DNA of 64,000 nt. Source: IDS-8 sp036381215 (GTDB taxonomy: Bacteria; Pseudomonadota; Gammaproteobacteria; Steroidobacterales; Woeseiaceae). The stretch is from assembly GCA_036381215.1 (NCBI GenBank), contig DASVDF010000097.1, positions 1-64,000 of the forward strand, read 5' to 3'. The notes below the pieces were generated by a model. The model saw only the letters and a program-made list of their open reading frames with translations. It had not been told where the DNA came from and did no database searches. Of the stretch, positions 17,571 to 26,599 are shown one piece after another (the first letter of the stretch is position 1; each line of letters begins with the position of its first letter). The translations under genes were made by a program, and so were the position numbers.

Positions 17571-19028
17571 ATGCACGCCAACAACACCGCCATCATTGGC
17601 ACGTTCCTGGCCTACATGGCCGTGGTGCTGCTGCTCGGATTTCTCGCCTGGCGCCGCACGACGACCCTCAAGGATTACATCCTGGGCGGCCGCAGCCTGA
17701 ATGCGTGGGTGACGGCGCTTTCGGCGCAGGCGTCCGACATGAGCGGCTGGCTGCTCATGGGCCTGCCGGGGCTCGCCTACGCGGCGGGGCTCGAAGCCGG
17801 CTGGATGGTGCTGGGCTTGCTGGTCGGCACCTGGCTCAACTGGAAGCTGGTCGCGGGCCGCCTGCGCCAGCGGACGGAGGCGCTCGACGATTCACTGACC
17901 CTGCCGGACTACTTCGAGCGCCGCTTTGGTGACAAGAGCCGCCTGCTGCGCCTCCTCGCGGGCGTGTTCATCCTCGTGTTCTTCGTGCTGTACACGAGCT
18001 CCGGCTTCGTCGCCGCCGGCAAGCTGTTCGAGGCCCTGTTCGGCATCGATTACGCCTGGGCTGTGTTCTGGGGCGCCCTCTCCGTGCTGGTCTATACGTT
18101 CTTCGGCGGCTTCCTCGCGGTGAGCTGGGCGGACGTGCTGCAGGGCAGCCTGATGTTCGTCGCTCTCCTGCTCGTGGGTGCGCTCGGCTGGTTGGCACTC
18201 GGTGGACCGGGCGGGATCGCGGACACGTTGAACGCAGTGAATCCCGACCTGCTGGATCCCTTCGTCGATGCCGGGACCGGGCAGGCGCTCGGCGCCATCG
18301 GCATCGTCTCGCTCGTCGGCTGGGGTCTCGGTTATTTCGGCCAGCCGCACATCCTCGCGCGGTTCATGGCGGCGAACGAGGCCGGCAGCATCCCGCTGGC
18401 GCGCCGCATCGCGATCACGTGGCAGACGGTGGTGCTCCTGGCAGCGGTCGTGGTCGGGCTCACCGGCATCGCCGTGCTCGATCGGCCGCTGCAGGGCGCC
18501 GACGTGGAGAAGGTGTTCATCTTCATGGCGGTGGACCGCTTTCCGGCGGTGATCGCGGGCGTGTGCCTGTCCGGGATCCTCGCGGCGGTGATGAGCACGG
18601 CGGCGGCGCAATTGCTCGTTGCGTCGAGCGCCTTCGCGGAGGATTTCTACAAGGGCGTTCTCCGCAAGACGGCGGGGCGCGGCGAGCTTTTGTGGGCGGG
18701 CCGGCTCGCCGTGCTCGCGGTCTCGGTGCTCGCGTTCCTGCTGGGCCTCGATCCCGACAGCCGCGTGCTCGCGCTGGTCGCGTGGGCATGGGCCGGCTTC
18801 GGCGCGACCTTCGGCCCCGCCGTGCTGCTGTCCCTCTACTGGGACGGCATGACGCGCAACGGCGCGCTGGCGGGCATGCTGGTCGGCGGCATCACCGTGA
18901 TCGTGTGGCCGCTGCTGCGCGACGCGGGTGGCATCTTCGCGCTGTACGAGCTCGTGCCCGGCTTCGTGCTGTCGGTCATCGCGATCGTCGTCGCCAGCCG
19001 GCTGCAGGGGCGCACGGCCGAATCGTAA
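17571..19028 (+). CDS. putP: Sodium/solute symporter, PutP (proline) type
   Basis: 485 residues with about 13 hydrophobic helices. It matches the SSS family: the start is followed by helix 1 and DYILGGRSLNAWVTALSAQA (sodium-site region), SDMSGWLLMGLPG, and GYFGQPHILARFMA, a PutP hallmark. It imports proline (or a related amino acid) with sodium across the inner membrane. A strong GGGGGGAAGGG ribosome-binding site precedes the ATG, and TAGAAT at 17534 could be a -10 box. It lies 64 bases after the S9 peptidase, consistent with peptide breakdown followed by proline uptake, which is inference. Confidence 0.85.
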   Translation: MHANNTAIIGTFLAYMAVVLLLGFLAWRRTTTLKDYILGGRSLNAWVTALSAQASDMSGWLLMGLPGLAYAAGLEAGWMVLGLLVGTWLNWKLVAGRLRQRTEALDDSLTLPDYFERRFGDKSRLLRLLAGVFILVFFVLYTSSGFVAAGKLFEALFGIDYAWAVFWGALSVLVYTFFGGFLAVSWADVLQGSLMFVALLLVGALGWLALGGPGGIADTLNAVNPDLLDPFVDAGTGQALGAIGIVSLVGWGLGYFGQPHILARFMAANEAGSIPLARRIAITWQTVVLLAAVVVGLTGIAVLDRPLQGADVEKVFIFMAVDRFPAVIAGVCLSGILAAVMSTAAAQLLVASSAFAEDFYKGVLRKTAGRGELLWAGRLAVLAVSVLAFLLGLDPDSRVLALVAWAWAGFGATFGPAVLLSLYWDGMTRNGALAGMLVGGITVIVWPLLRDAGGIFALYELVPGFVLSVIAIVVASRLQGRTAES

Positions 19029-19054
19029 GGGAACGGCGCGGCGGAGAAGGCGCG

Positions 19055-19268
19055 CTAGACGTCCCCGCAGAGAAGCCGGACGCCTGTTTCCGCAATCGCC
19101 GCGAGTGACGCGCGTGGCTCGCTGGCGCGTGCCCGGATCGCCAGCGTGTGCAGCACGGCGGACGCCATCCTGGCGAGCTCCGCCGGGTCGGCGTCGCGGC
19201 GGACCTCGCCGCGGGTCCGGGCATGCCGGAAGCGTGCTTCGAGAACGCCGTCGGTCGTCCACGCGCGC
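19055..19268 (-). pseudogene. TetR-family regulator, C-terminal remnant
   Basis: About 70 codons on the minus strand ending at a TAG (19055-19057). The translation has ADPAELARMASAVLHTLAIR and SLAAIAETGVRLLCG, which resembles the C-terminal ligand-binding part of TetR-family regulators. The helix-turn-helix half is absent: the reading ends near 19268, where glutathione S-transferase sequence begins on the opposite strand. No start codon is available, so it is a broken gene. Confidence 0.65.
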
Positions 19269-19743
19269 GTTTTTCAGCGACGACGGGACGATTCTGACCG
19301 AGAACTCAGCCGTGCTGTAGTACGTGGCCGAGCGCTTCCCCGCAACGAATCTCGTGCCCGCCGACGCGGCCGGGCGGATGGGGCTGGTACGGTGGCTCGG
19401 CTTCATCTCGACCGAGTTGCACAAGGCCGTTTTCGGTCCGATCCTCGACACGAAAGCGCCGGAGGCGGTGAAGTCCTGGGCGCGCGACAAGGCAGCGCTG
19501 CGACTGGGCCTTGTGGACAAGCACCTCCGTACGCATGAATTCCTCCTCGATCGTTTCACCGTCGCTGACGGTTATTTGGCGACCGTCTTGAACTGGGCGC
19601 CTGCGTGCGACGTCGATCTCGGCGCATGGCCTGCCGTCGACGAGTACCACGCTCGCGTGCTGGCGCGTCCTGCGGTGGCGAAAGCCGTCAGCGAAGAGCG
19701 GCAGCTCTATAAAGAGCAGCAGGCCCGCGCCGCCGCCCGATGA
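19269..19743 (+). pseudogene. Glutathione S-transferase, 5'-truncated with in-frame amber
   Basis: In one plus-strand frame the sequence reads FFSDDGTILTENSAVL, then a TAG at 19318, then YVAERFP and a complete GST C-terminal helical domain (MGLVRWLGFISTELHKAVFG, RFTVADGYLATVLNW, WPAVDEYHARVLARPAV) to a TGA at 19743. The motif T/LTENxAVLxY is the glutathione-binding loop of beta-class GSTs; the TAG sits where Gln is normal (CAG to TAG). The first ~45 residues are missing. A GTG just after the stop (19324) could restart the C-terminal domain, but that would lack the catalytic half. Confidence 0.75.
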
Positions 19744-19753
19744 CCGTGCGCGC

Positions 19754-20074
19754 TTACGACAGGACGACGGCGGTGCCGCTGGCCGACACCATGAGCATGC
19801 TGTTGCCGGTGCCCAGCACCTCGTAATCGAGGTCGACGCCCACCACCGCGTTCGCGCCCGCCTCCTTCGCCCGCTCCTCGAGCTCGGCGAGCGCGATGTC
19901 GCGCGCCCGCTGGAGCTCGGCCTCGTACGCGGCCGAGCGTCCGCCCACGAGGTCGCGAATGCCGGCGAACAGGTCCTTGAAGATATTGGCGCCGAGAATG
20001 GCCTCGCCGGCGACCACGCCGCAGTACTTCGTCACTTGCCGGCCTTCGACCGTGGACGTGGTGGTGATCAGCAC
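19754..20074 (-). CDS. YbjQ/UPF0145-family protein
   Basis: 106 residues, the normal family length. The GTG at 20074 is preceded by GAGGAGG five bases away, so the start is well supported although not ATG. Sequence marks include the N-terminal TTTSTVEGRQVTKYCGVVAGE, IFKDLFAGIRDLVGGRS, and the C-terminal AGANAVVGVDLDYEVL and GTAV segment. The family is sometimes called a putative heavy-metal-binding domain; it forms small soluble oligomers of unknown function. It lies 10 bases from the GST relic, convergent. Confidence 0.88.
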   Translation of the reverse strand: MLITTTSTVEGRQVTKYCGVVAGEAILGANIFKDLFAGIRDLVGGRSAAYEAELQRARDIALAELEERAKEAGANAVVGVDLDYEVLGTGNSMLMVSASGTAVVLS

Positions 20075-20121
20075 CGGTGCCTCCTCGAATGCTCGCGTGG
20101 ATTTCGCAACGAAAGGGAATG

Positions 20122-21159
20122 CTAATACGAAACGCCGGCGAATTCGGCCTCTGCCGGGATCCGGCTGGCGCGCGCAGCGCTGCCGTCGCCGGCAGTCGCG
20201 GCCAGCGATGCCTCGCGCAACTCGGCCATCCTCTCGCGCCCCAGCCGAACCGACCAGATGTTGTACTTGCCGTTGTTCCAGTCCGCGCTCACGCCGGGCA
20301 CGCGGCGTACGCTGCTGAAATAAAGGGTGCCGGGAACCGGTGCAAGACGGGACTCGGCATCGGAACCCGGTGCACTCACCGAGCCGCCGATCAGCACCGG
20401 CCTGCCCCAGGCGCCATCCGGTTGCCGGAACACGATGAAGAGATCCATGTCCTGCGCCGCGGCCGAGCGGCTGCCGCCGGAACCGAAGACCAGGAAGGAT
20501 TCGCCCGGCGCGACCGCCGGGTCGACGTCGCTGCTGCTGCCGTCGCTGAATGGCAGGGGTTCGGGCTCTCCGTACGCGCCGTTCGACCAGGCGGCGCGAA
20601 ACAGGCGAAAGCGGCCGGTCTCCGCATCGGGACGCATGAAATAGAGGGCACCGTTCGACGCGATGGCCGGCGCGAAGGTCGCGCCGCCGGCGTTGATGGT
20701 GTCGGGCAGCCGTCCCGGCGCGCTCCAGCCTTCGGCCGTTCTTTCCATGCGCCACAGGGCGCCGCCGCCCCCGGGCCACGTGCGCCCGTTGAAGGTGCCG
20801 TCGATCATGGCGCCGCCGGCATGCTCGGGGCGGTTCGAGACGAAGATCAGGTGCGATCCGTCCGGCGCGATGGCCGGTTCCATGTCGCCCCAGGTACCCG
20901 AAAAAGGCGCCACCTCCGGCTTCTTCCATGCGCCGTCCACGAGGCGGGAAACGCAGATGACCGGGAGGGGGCCGTCGAGGCTGCTGCTGCGACCGAAATA
21001 CACGGTGTCACCGTCGGGGAGGAAGGCGGGCGCCGCATCGTGCAATGTCCCGCTGATCAAGCCGGGTTGCCAGACGTGAGGCTCGGTGGCATCGCGAACG
21101 CCGGCGGCGAGTACGGTCGCCGGCGCGAGCGCCGACAGCACCAGGGCAGGAAGATTCAT
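20122..21159 (-). CDS. Exported TolB/PD40-like beta-propeller protein
   Basis: 345 residues starting MNLPALVLSALAPATVLAA, a signal peptide. Repeated blade motifs are seen: HDAAPAFLPDGDTVYFGRSS, DMEPAIAPDGSHLIFVSNRP, TFAPAIASNGALYFMRPDAE, DVDPAVAPGESFLVFGSGGS and ESRLAPVPGTLYFSSVRRVP. These are PD40/WD40-like repeats of a periplasmic propeller, as in TolB, but no TolB N-terminal domain is present. It probably binds a partner or carbohydrate; the function is unknown. An upstream extension to 21264 is open but lacks a signal peptide. Confidence 0.75.
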   Translation of the reverse strand: MNLPALVLSALAPATVLAAGVRDATEPHVWQPGLISGTLHDAAPAFLPDGDTVYFGRSSSLDGPLPVICVSRLVDGAWKKPEVAPFSGTWGDMEPAIAPDGSHLIFVSNRPEHAGGAMIDGTFNGRTWPGGGGALWRMERTAEGWSAPGRLPDTINAGGATFAPAIASNGALYFMRPDAETGRFRLFRAAWSNGAYGEPEPLPFSDGSSSDVDPAVAPGESFLVFGSGGSRSAAAQDMDLFIVFRQPDGAWGRPVLIGGSVSAPGSDAESRLAPVPGTLYFSSVRRVPGVSADWNNGKYNIWSVRLGRERMAELREASLAATAGDGSAARASRIPAEAEFAGVSY

Positions 21160-21276
21160 GTGCGTCCTTTGTTCTTGCTTGTTGTGGAGCGGCAAGAGAC
21201 ACGGTGAGGGCAGCAGGGTTCCCCGGTCGGGTAAACTGCCGGCCTCGAAAGCCAGAGCGAACAAGGGGGGAGTGCG

Positions 21277-22878
21277 ATGCAGCGGATGCGGGCAGGCGGT
21301 ACGAGCTCAGGGTTTCGGACAGGGAGCGTCTCCCGCCTGTTCGCGATGCTGGTCTTTGTTCCTGCGGCCGCGGTCGCGGCCGCAGCGCCGCCGGATCTCG
21401 ACCGCTGGGTCGCGCGCGCGATGCGCACGTTCGAGGTGCCGGGTCTCGCGGTCGCCATCGTCAAGGACGGCGAAACGGTCGTGACGAAAGGCTACGGGGT
21501 GCGCCGCCTCGGCGAGCCCGAACCTGTGGACGAGCACACGCTGTTCGGCATCGCCTCGAACACGAAAGCCTTCACCGCCACCGCGCTCGGGTTGCTGGTC
21601 GAGGAGGGCAAGCTCGAATGGGATGGCCGGGTCGTCGACTACCTGCCGTGGTTCCAGATGTGGGACCCGTGGGTGACGCGCGAGATCACGGTGCGCGACC
21701 TCCTGGTGCACAGGAGCGGCCTCGGGCTCGGCGCCGGCGACCTGCTGTGGTGGCCGCCCTCGGACTACGACCGCCACGAGATTGCGTGCCGGCTGCGCTA
21801 CATCGAGCCGAAGACCAGCTTCCGCAGCGCGTATGCCTACGACAATGTGCTGTACCTCGTTGCCGGCGAGGTCATCGAAGCCGTCAGCGGGCTCACCTGG
21901 GAAGAATTCGTCGAATCGCGCATCCTGGACGTGGTCGGGATGAGCGACAGCAACGTCATGCACTCGGGTGCTGCCCGCTCCGGCAACGTGGCGGCGACTC
22001 ACGCACCCGTCGACGGCGAAGTCCGTCCCATCGCCGCGTTCACGGGCGACGCCACCAACCCCGCAGGCGGCATCAATTCTTCGGCGACCGACATGGCCAA
22101 GTGGCTCACCGTCCAGCTCGCCGCCGGCAAGCTGCCGGACGGCTCGCGCTTGTTTTCCGCAGCCACCGCCCGCGAGCTCACGACCGTGGTGACGCCGATA
22201 CCGATCAGCGAGCCGGAACCGGAGCTCGCGCCGCTCGCGACGGACTTCCTCGGTTACGGGCTCGGCTTCGGTCTGAGCGAATATCGCGGGCGGAAGCTCG
22301 TGCAGCACACGGGAGGGCTGCCCGGCTACGTGTCGAAAGTGGCGATGCTGCCGGAGCTCGGCGTGGGCGTCGCCGTGCTCACGAACCAGGAATCCCGCGC
22401 CGCGTACGACAGCATCGTCTATCACGTGCTGGACTTCTACCTGGACGCGCCGGAGAAGGATTGGATCGCGGCTTACGAGGCGGTGACCCGGCGCCAGCAG
22501 GAGAACTACGCGAACGCGCTCGACGAATCGCGTGCCGCCCGCGACACGTCTTCAAAGCCGTCGCTGTCGCTCGCGGACTATGCCGGCGTGTACACGGACG
22601 CCTGGTACGGAGACATCGTGATCAAGCCCGCCGACGGCCAACTCTCGATCGCGTTCTCGCACACGCCGCTCCTGCACGGCACCCTGGAGCACTGGCAGCA
22701 CGACACGTTCATTGCGCGCTGGGACGAGCGCGAGCTGCGGGCGGACGCGTTCATCACGTTCGCGCTCAATCCGGACGGCAGCATCCATCACGCCACGATG
22801 CAGCCGGTCTCTCCCGCGACCGATTTCAGCTACGACTTCGCGGACCTGTGGCTCGAGCCGGCGGCTCGCGCTGAATGA
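21277..22878 (+). CDS. Exported beta-lactamase-fold serine hydrolase with DUF3471-like tail
   Basis: 533 residues. An N-terminal signal region ends near AAAAPPD. The penicillin-binding/class C beta-lactamase fold has its three motifs: S94-N-T-K97 (catalytic Ser and Lys), Y188-D-N190, and H344-T-G-G347. The last ~110 residues (SLADYAGVYTDAWYGDIVIK) form a lipocalin-like DUF3471-type tail. Such enzymes act as esterases or D-aminopeptidases rather than true beta-lactamases. The substrate is unknown. It is divergent from the propeller gene. Confidence 0.85.
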   Translation: MQRMRAGGTSSGFRTGSVSRLFAMLVFVPAAAVAAAAPPDLDRWVARAMRTFEVPGLAVAIVKDGETVVTKGYGVRRLGEPEPVDEHTLFGIASNTKAFTATALGLLVEEGKLEWDGRVVDYLPWFQMWDPWVTREITVRDLLVHRSGLGLGAGDLLWWPPSDYDRHEIACRLRYIEPKTSFRSAYAYDNVLYLVAGEVIEAVSGLTWEEFVESRILDVVGMSDSNVMHSGAARSGNVAATHAPVDGEVRPIAAFTGDATNPAGGINSSATDMAKWLTVQLAAGKLPDGSRLFSAATARELTTVVTPIPISEPEPELAPLATDFLGYGLGFGLSEYRGRKLVQHTGGLPGYVSKVAMLPELGVGVAVLTNQESRAAYDSIVYHVLDFYLDAPEKDWIAAYEAVTRRQQENYANALDESRAARDTSSKPSLSLADYAGVYTDAWYGDIVIKPADGQLSIAFSHTPLLHGTLEHWQHDTFIARWDERELRADAFITFALNPDGSIHHATMQPVSPATDFSYDFADLWLEPAARAE

Positions 22879-23395
22879 CGATTCTTACTACCCGGTGAGA
22901 ATGGAGTCGCGCGCGCAGCAGGCTTCAGTCTGCGCCGGACCCGCGCGCCGCCCTGGCGCTTCGCTCGCGGTGCCGCGCGGGCTTCCATTTCGCGAAACGG
23001 TCGGGCAGCGTGCGGCGGGAGGCGCGGAGACCACGCACCGCAATCGCGAGAGCGCGCTCGCCCCTGCGTGTCCACCGCAAACCGTATTGTGAGCGAACTG
23101 GAGCAGGATGGCTCGCGACCAGCCGAGCAACACGAGGCGCTCCGCGTTGATGCGGTGCGAGATCGTGAACGCGGGGGCTGCGCGGTGTCCGTGGCGCAGG
23201 TAACCGGGAGAGGACGCAGGAATTTCCATACAATGTCGGCAGCGGTACTGCGGTCAGGTCTTCAGACTGTGACCGCTGCCGTGGCGGCCGATTCCGCACG
23301 AGCACGACCCTCGGACCCGGCAGGAGTCGGGCTGTGGCTCCGGCGCTCCGTGGACCTTGCGGCGGACGGGGACGTAGCTCGCAGCGGGTAGACGG
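22879..23395. other. 517-base gap with a gene relic
   Basis: Between the serine hydrolase and phospholipase genes. The 23089-23229 part holds a minus-strand relic (see separate entry). The remainder shows no credible gene on either strand; its open frames are Arg/Ala/Pro-rich and start-poor. No tRNA or palindromic REP was seen. Confidence 0.5.
23089..23229 (-). pseudogene. MpaB/DUF2236-type oxygenase, N-terminal relic
   Basis: From the ATG at 23229 the minus strand reads FTISHRINAERLVLLGWSRA then ILLQFAH. This is very like the conserved N-terminal helix of the DUF2236 (ER-bound oxygenase MpaB) family, in which E..LLxGxxRAxLLQxAHP is diagnostic. After His47 the similarity stops and the frame turns into low-complexity sequence. 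About 47 residues of a family that normally has over 250 remain, so it is a truncated relic. Confidence 0.5.
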
Positions 23396-24937
23396 TTACC
23401 GACGGCCGTCGTGCCTGACCCGGGCCGCGAGATCGCGAGCTCCACCGGCGAGGCGTGCGAACAGCCCCGCAGCGCGCTGCTCCGGATCCAGCAACTCGTT
23501 TTCCGCAAGTGCGCTCTCGTCCTCCGTGACCTCTTCCGGATCGAAGCGCCGCAAAGTCCGGCCATCGCTTTTCAGTTGCTCGATCGCGGCGAGCAATGAA
23601 CCGCCCCTGGCTTCGAGGGTCCGGTCGAGCACCCCGGGCTCGAGGCCCAGGTGCTCGCACAGCAGGTCGTTCCGGATACTCCCGATCGTCGTCCGCAGCC
23701 GGTCGTCTGCGGAGCCGTCGCGTGCCGCTTCCAGCACCAGGTCGCATTCCGTATCGAACGACAGCGACCGGTTGTTGAGGTTCGACGAGCCCACCCGGAG
23801 CAGCACGTTGTCGATCACCATGATCTTCGCGTGCACGTAAATGGACCTGCCGCCCGCGGTAACCGGGTAAAAGGCGCCGAAGCGACGGTGCGGATCGGCC
23901 TCCCACAGCATCCGGAACAGCCGGACCCGGGCGCCGTCCATCGCTTTCTGCTCGAGCCAGCCTTCCGCTTTCTCGGGTAGGATGAGCACGATCTCCGGTC
24001 CGTCCGGCTCCCGCAGCCGGGCGGCAAGGGCCTCGGCAAGTCCGCGCGAGGCGAAGTACTGGCTTTCGAGGTAAATCGTTCGCTGCGCGCTCGCGATGGC
24101 AGAGCGATAGAGCCGCTCGATTTCGGCCACGGCCTCATTGCCGTTGTGCTCCGGCAGGGTGCGGGCAATTCCCAGGTCGACGCGCTCGATGGTGGGAGTC
24201 AGTCCCTCCGGCCACTGAACGTGCGCCGGCGCCACGGGCTCCAGGCGCTCGCCGGTCGCCTGTCGCCACCGCTCGCGCGCGAGATCGCCGAGCGCGCGTG
24301 CCGCGTCTCCGTCGATAGCGGTCGTCGCATCGTGCCACGGCCCGTGCGGCTCGCCATTCGGCTCGAGGCGACGCGGGTCGTCGTCCCGATGCAGACGGGT
24401 GTCCCAGCGATCCGTCGTGATGTCGATGCCGCCGCAGAACGCCAGCGCATCGTCGATGACCACGATCTTCTGGTGGTGCGCGGCACCGGGGGGATGCATC
24501 CCATCCAGCTTGAAGTGCAGCCGCTTGCTCGTCGTCCAGTTGCTGACGAACAGCGGCATCATTCCGCGCCCGAGCGACTGCAGCACGCCGAGGTCCCACT
24601 TGAGCAGATGGATGTGCAAGTCCGGCCTGTTCTCCGTCAGCCAGGCGAGGAAATCTCCGAGCCGGTTCGGTCCCTCGAGTGTCTTGCGGTCAGGCTCCAG
24701 GCTTATGCGAACGTCGAAGTCCCAGCCGATGAGCATGATGCGATGCCGGGCCTTCAGCATCGCGGCCTTGGCATGGCGGAAGTAATCGGCTGCGTCGACG
24801 ATGAGGGCGTAGCGCTCGGCCGGCTCGATGCGCCAGCACGTCCGGCCCGCTGCGAGCACCTTTTGGACGTTATTCGTCACCTGCCTGGCCGGCCGATCTC
24901 CGTTTGCGGAACCGAGGTTGTGCAAGGTACATGCCAC
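23396..24937 (-). CDS. Phospholipase D-family protein (cardiolipin synthase-like)
   Basis: 513 residues with two HKD motifs: HHQKIVVIDD (His155, Lys157, Asp162) and HAKIMVIDN (His369, Lys371, Asp376), each followed by a conserved GG/GSSNLNNRS block. This is the two-domain phospholipase D architecture. No membrane helices are seen, unlike classical cardiolipin synthase ClsA, so it is either a soluble phosphatidyltransferase/phospholipase or peripherally bound. The true start may be the GTG at 24877. The C-terminal tail (residues 440-513) is charged and unusual. Confidence 0.85.
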   Translation of the reverse strand: MACTLHNLGSANGDRPARQVTNNVQKVLAAGRTCWRIEPAERYALIVDAADYFRHAKAAMLKARHRIMLIGWDFDVRISLEPDRKTLEGPNRLGDFLAWLTENRPDLHIHLLKWDLGVLQSLGRGMMPLFVSNWTTSKRLHFKLDGMHPPGAAHHQKIVVIDDALAFCGGIDITTDRWDTRLHRDDDPRRLEPNGEPHGPWHDATTAIDGDAARALGDLARERWRQATGERLEPVAPAHVQWPEGLTPTIERVDLGIARTLPEHNGNEAVAEIERLYRSAIASAQRTIYLESQYFASRGLAEALAARLREPDGPEIVLILPEKAEGWLEQKAMDGARVRLFRMLWEADPHRRFGAFYPVTAGGRSIYVHAKIMVIDNVLLRVGSSNLNNRSLSFDTECDLVLEAARDGSADDRLRTTIGSIRNDLLCEHLGLEPGVLDRTLEARGGSLLAAIEQLKSDGRTLRRFDPEEVTEDESALAENELLDPEQRAAGLFARLAGGARDLAARVRHDGRR

Positions 24938-24996
24938 GACCCGGCGAAAAGCGGCAGGATTCGGGACTGCGGTGGGCGCAGCGCAGGCGCTGCGCC

Positions 24997-25458
24997 CTAC
25001 GGGCTGTCAGCCCGCCCGCCGCCGCCGATGCGATTGCGCATTCCGTGCAGCGACTCGAGCGCCGCGTCGAGGCGTTCTTTCGCCTGCGCGGTCACGCCGC
25101 CTTTGCGGTACTCATCCACCAGGAACGTCTCGACCCGCGCTATCAGGGTGTCGAGGTCCGGCGTTCCCGCCGGTGTCGTGTCGGCCGCTCCCGTCTCGCG
25201 GGGCTCACGCTCCTCCACGGCGCCGAACAGGTTGATCCAGCGCTCGGTGCGCTGCGCGGCACGGAGGAGATCGTAGAACTCGCGGCCCGGGGTCCCGTCC
25301 TTGCCGATGACGCTGACGAGACCGGTGATCAGCGATACCGGCACGAGGACGAGGTCGCGAAAACCGTCGACCACGAGCTTGCACTGGAACGCGAGCACGT
25401 CGCGTACGAGCGGCCAGCGCTCATTCTTCGTGCCAGCCTCAGTCGCTTCTGTTTCCAT
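24997..25458 (-). CDS. Conserved protein of unknown function
   Basis: 153 residues from the ATG at 25458, which has a GGGAG six bases upstream. It has a helical N-terminal half (RDVLAFQCKLVVDGFRDLVL then VPVSLITGLVSVI, a possible short membrane-associated helix) and a helical C-terminus (DLDTLIARVETFLVDEYRKG). No family is recognised. It lies 59 bases upstream of the phospholipase D gene on the same strand and could be its partner. Confidence 0.6.
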   Translation of the reverse strand: METEATEAGTKNERWPLVRDVLAFQCKLVVDGFRDLVLVPVSLITGLVSVIGKDGTPGREFYDLLRAAQRTERWINLFGAVEEREPRETGAADTTPAGTPDLDTLIARVETFLVDEYRKGGVTAQAKERLDAALESLHGMRNRIGGGGRADSP

Positions 25459-25516
25459 CACGGACTCCCGCGGCGGCCTCACTATAGCACCCGGCCGAGC
25501 GAGCCTTCGAGTGAGC

Positions 25517-26494
25517 TTACTCGCTCACGCGGAGTCGGCCCAGCAGCGCCGGTTGCAGCGGCAGGTCGCGATCCGCGACGACGTCGAAGAGGTGCGCCTT
25601 TCCGGGTTGACACTCTATGCCTTCGAGCTTGAGTCGCGTAGGTCGGCCACCTTCGAGAATGTCGGTCACGCGCAGTTCACCGCCCGGATGCAAATAGCCG
25701 AAGCGGCAGCCGAGGACCGGGCCGTCCGTGAGCGCATTCGGCGAATCTTCCGCGCAGGCGAGGATCGCGATGCGCCCGTCGGGCGTGGCGGCGGCATCCG
25801 TGAATCCGAGCACAGAGCCGTCGATCGTGCCGAGATCGAACGGCGTGACCGCCGAAAGCCGCGGCGCCGGTCCGTGCCCGTCGAGCCAGCGTACGAAGCC
25901 GTCGAGCTCCATCGCACCGATCGCGTTCACCGGTTCTTCTGCTCCGCCGACAGCGCCGTTGCCTCGTTGGAAGAGCAGGAGCTCGTGGCCGTAGACGACG
26001 GCACCCTCGATGTTCAGCTCGGAGCCGGAGAACGCCGGCTCGGCATGGAAGGACCGATAGAGCGCGGAGGCGTTGCGCAGCGACACCGGCTCGCGCCTCG
26101 ACGCCACCACGATCTTCTCGCGTGCCGGGGTTGCGCCGGACCCGAAGGCCACGAGCCGCTCGTCCGGGAGCAGCGCGAGCGCCTCGAGATCCAGCTTGTC
26201 GTGCTTGTTGCCGATCACGTCATCGAACATGCGTCGGCTACCCGGGCCTCGCGGCAGCATCATCGATATGACCGTGCTTCCCTCGAAGTCGTATATCGCG
26301 ACCGCATTGACGTCGTCCTGCACGATCACGAGCTGGCGGCCGAGCCGGCGCACGGCCGATGCGGCGCGCACGTACGCCGGAAGGTCGTGCTCGGGGCGGG
26401 CGCCATTCTCGTAGGTGAGCGGGATGAGGCCCTCGAGTGTCGCATGCAGGGAAGGATCGAGCTTCGCCGTGATGCGCGGGTGAAGGGTGGGCAT
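25517..26494 (-). CDS. DUF6929-like protein
   Basis: 325 residues without a signal peptide. It shows the features I associate with DUF6929: paired strands and the block HDKLDLEALALLPDERLVAF followed by GSGATPAREKIVV, then KLEGIECQPGKAHLFDVVAD near the end. The fold is probably a beta-propeller. Function unknown. It is on the same strand as, and upstream of, the 153-residue protein gene. Confidence 0.6.
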   Translation of the reverse strand: MPTLHPRITAKLDPSLHATLEGLIPLTYENGARPEHDLPAYVRAASAVRRLGRQLVIVQDDVNAVAIYDFEGSTVISMMLPRGPGSRRMFDDVIGNKHDKLDLEALALLPDERLVAFGSGATPAREKIVVASRREPVSLRNASALYRSFHAEPAFSGSELNIEGAVVYGHELLLFQRGNGAVGGAEEPVNAIGAMELDGFVRWLDGHGPAPRLSAVTPFDLGTIDGSVLGFTDAAATPDGRIAILACAEDSPNALTDGPVLGCRFGYLHPGGELRVTDILEGGRPTRLKLEGIECQPGKAHLFDVVADRDLPLQPALLGRLRVSE

Positions 26495-26599
26495 GTCGGT
26501 GCCGCTTGCTCGAATGCTCCAAGTCTCAAGGCGGACAACGCGACTGGCAAGAGCCCTTTTCTGCCGTCCGAGGGCAAAAACAAATGGCCGCCGCGGAGG

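Noticed and set aside
15248..17602. 784-codon frame antisense to the S9 peptidase
   Set aside because: The peptidase has a complete Ser/Asp/His arrangement and signal peptide; the other strand shows only composition bias.
23254..23565. 103-codon minus frame with a CSC motif
   Set aside because: Overlaps the phospholipase D gene in another frame; the Cys-rich end is not a real SEC-C motif.
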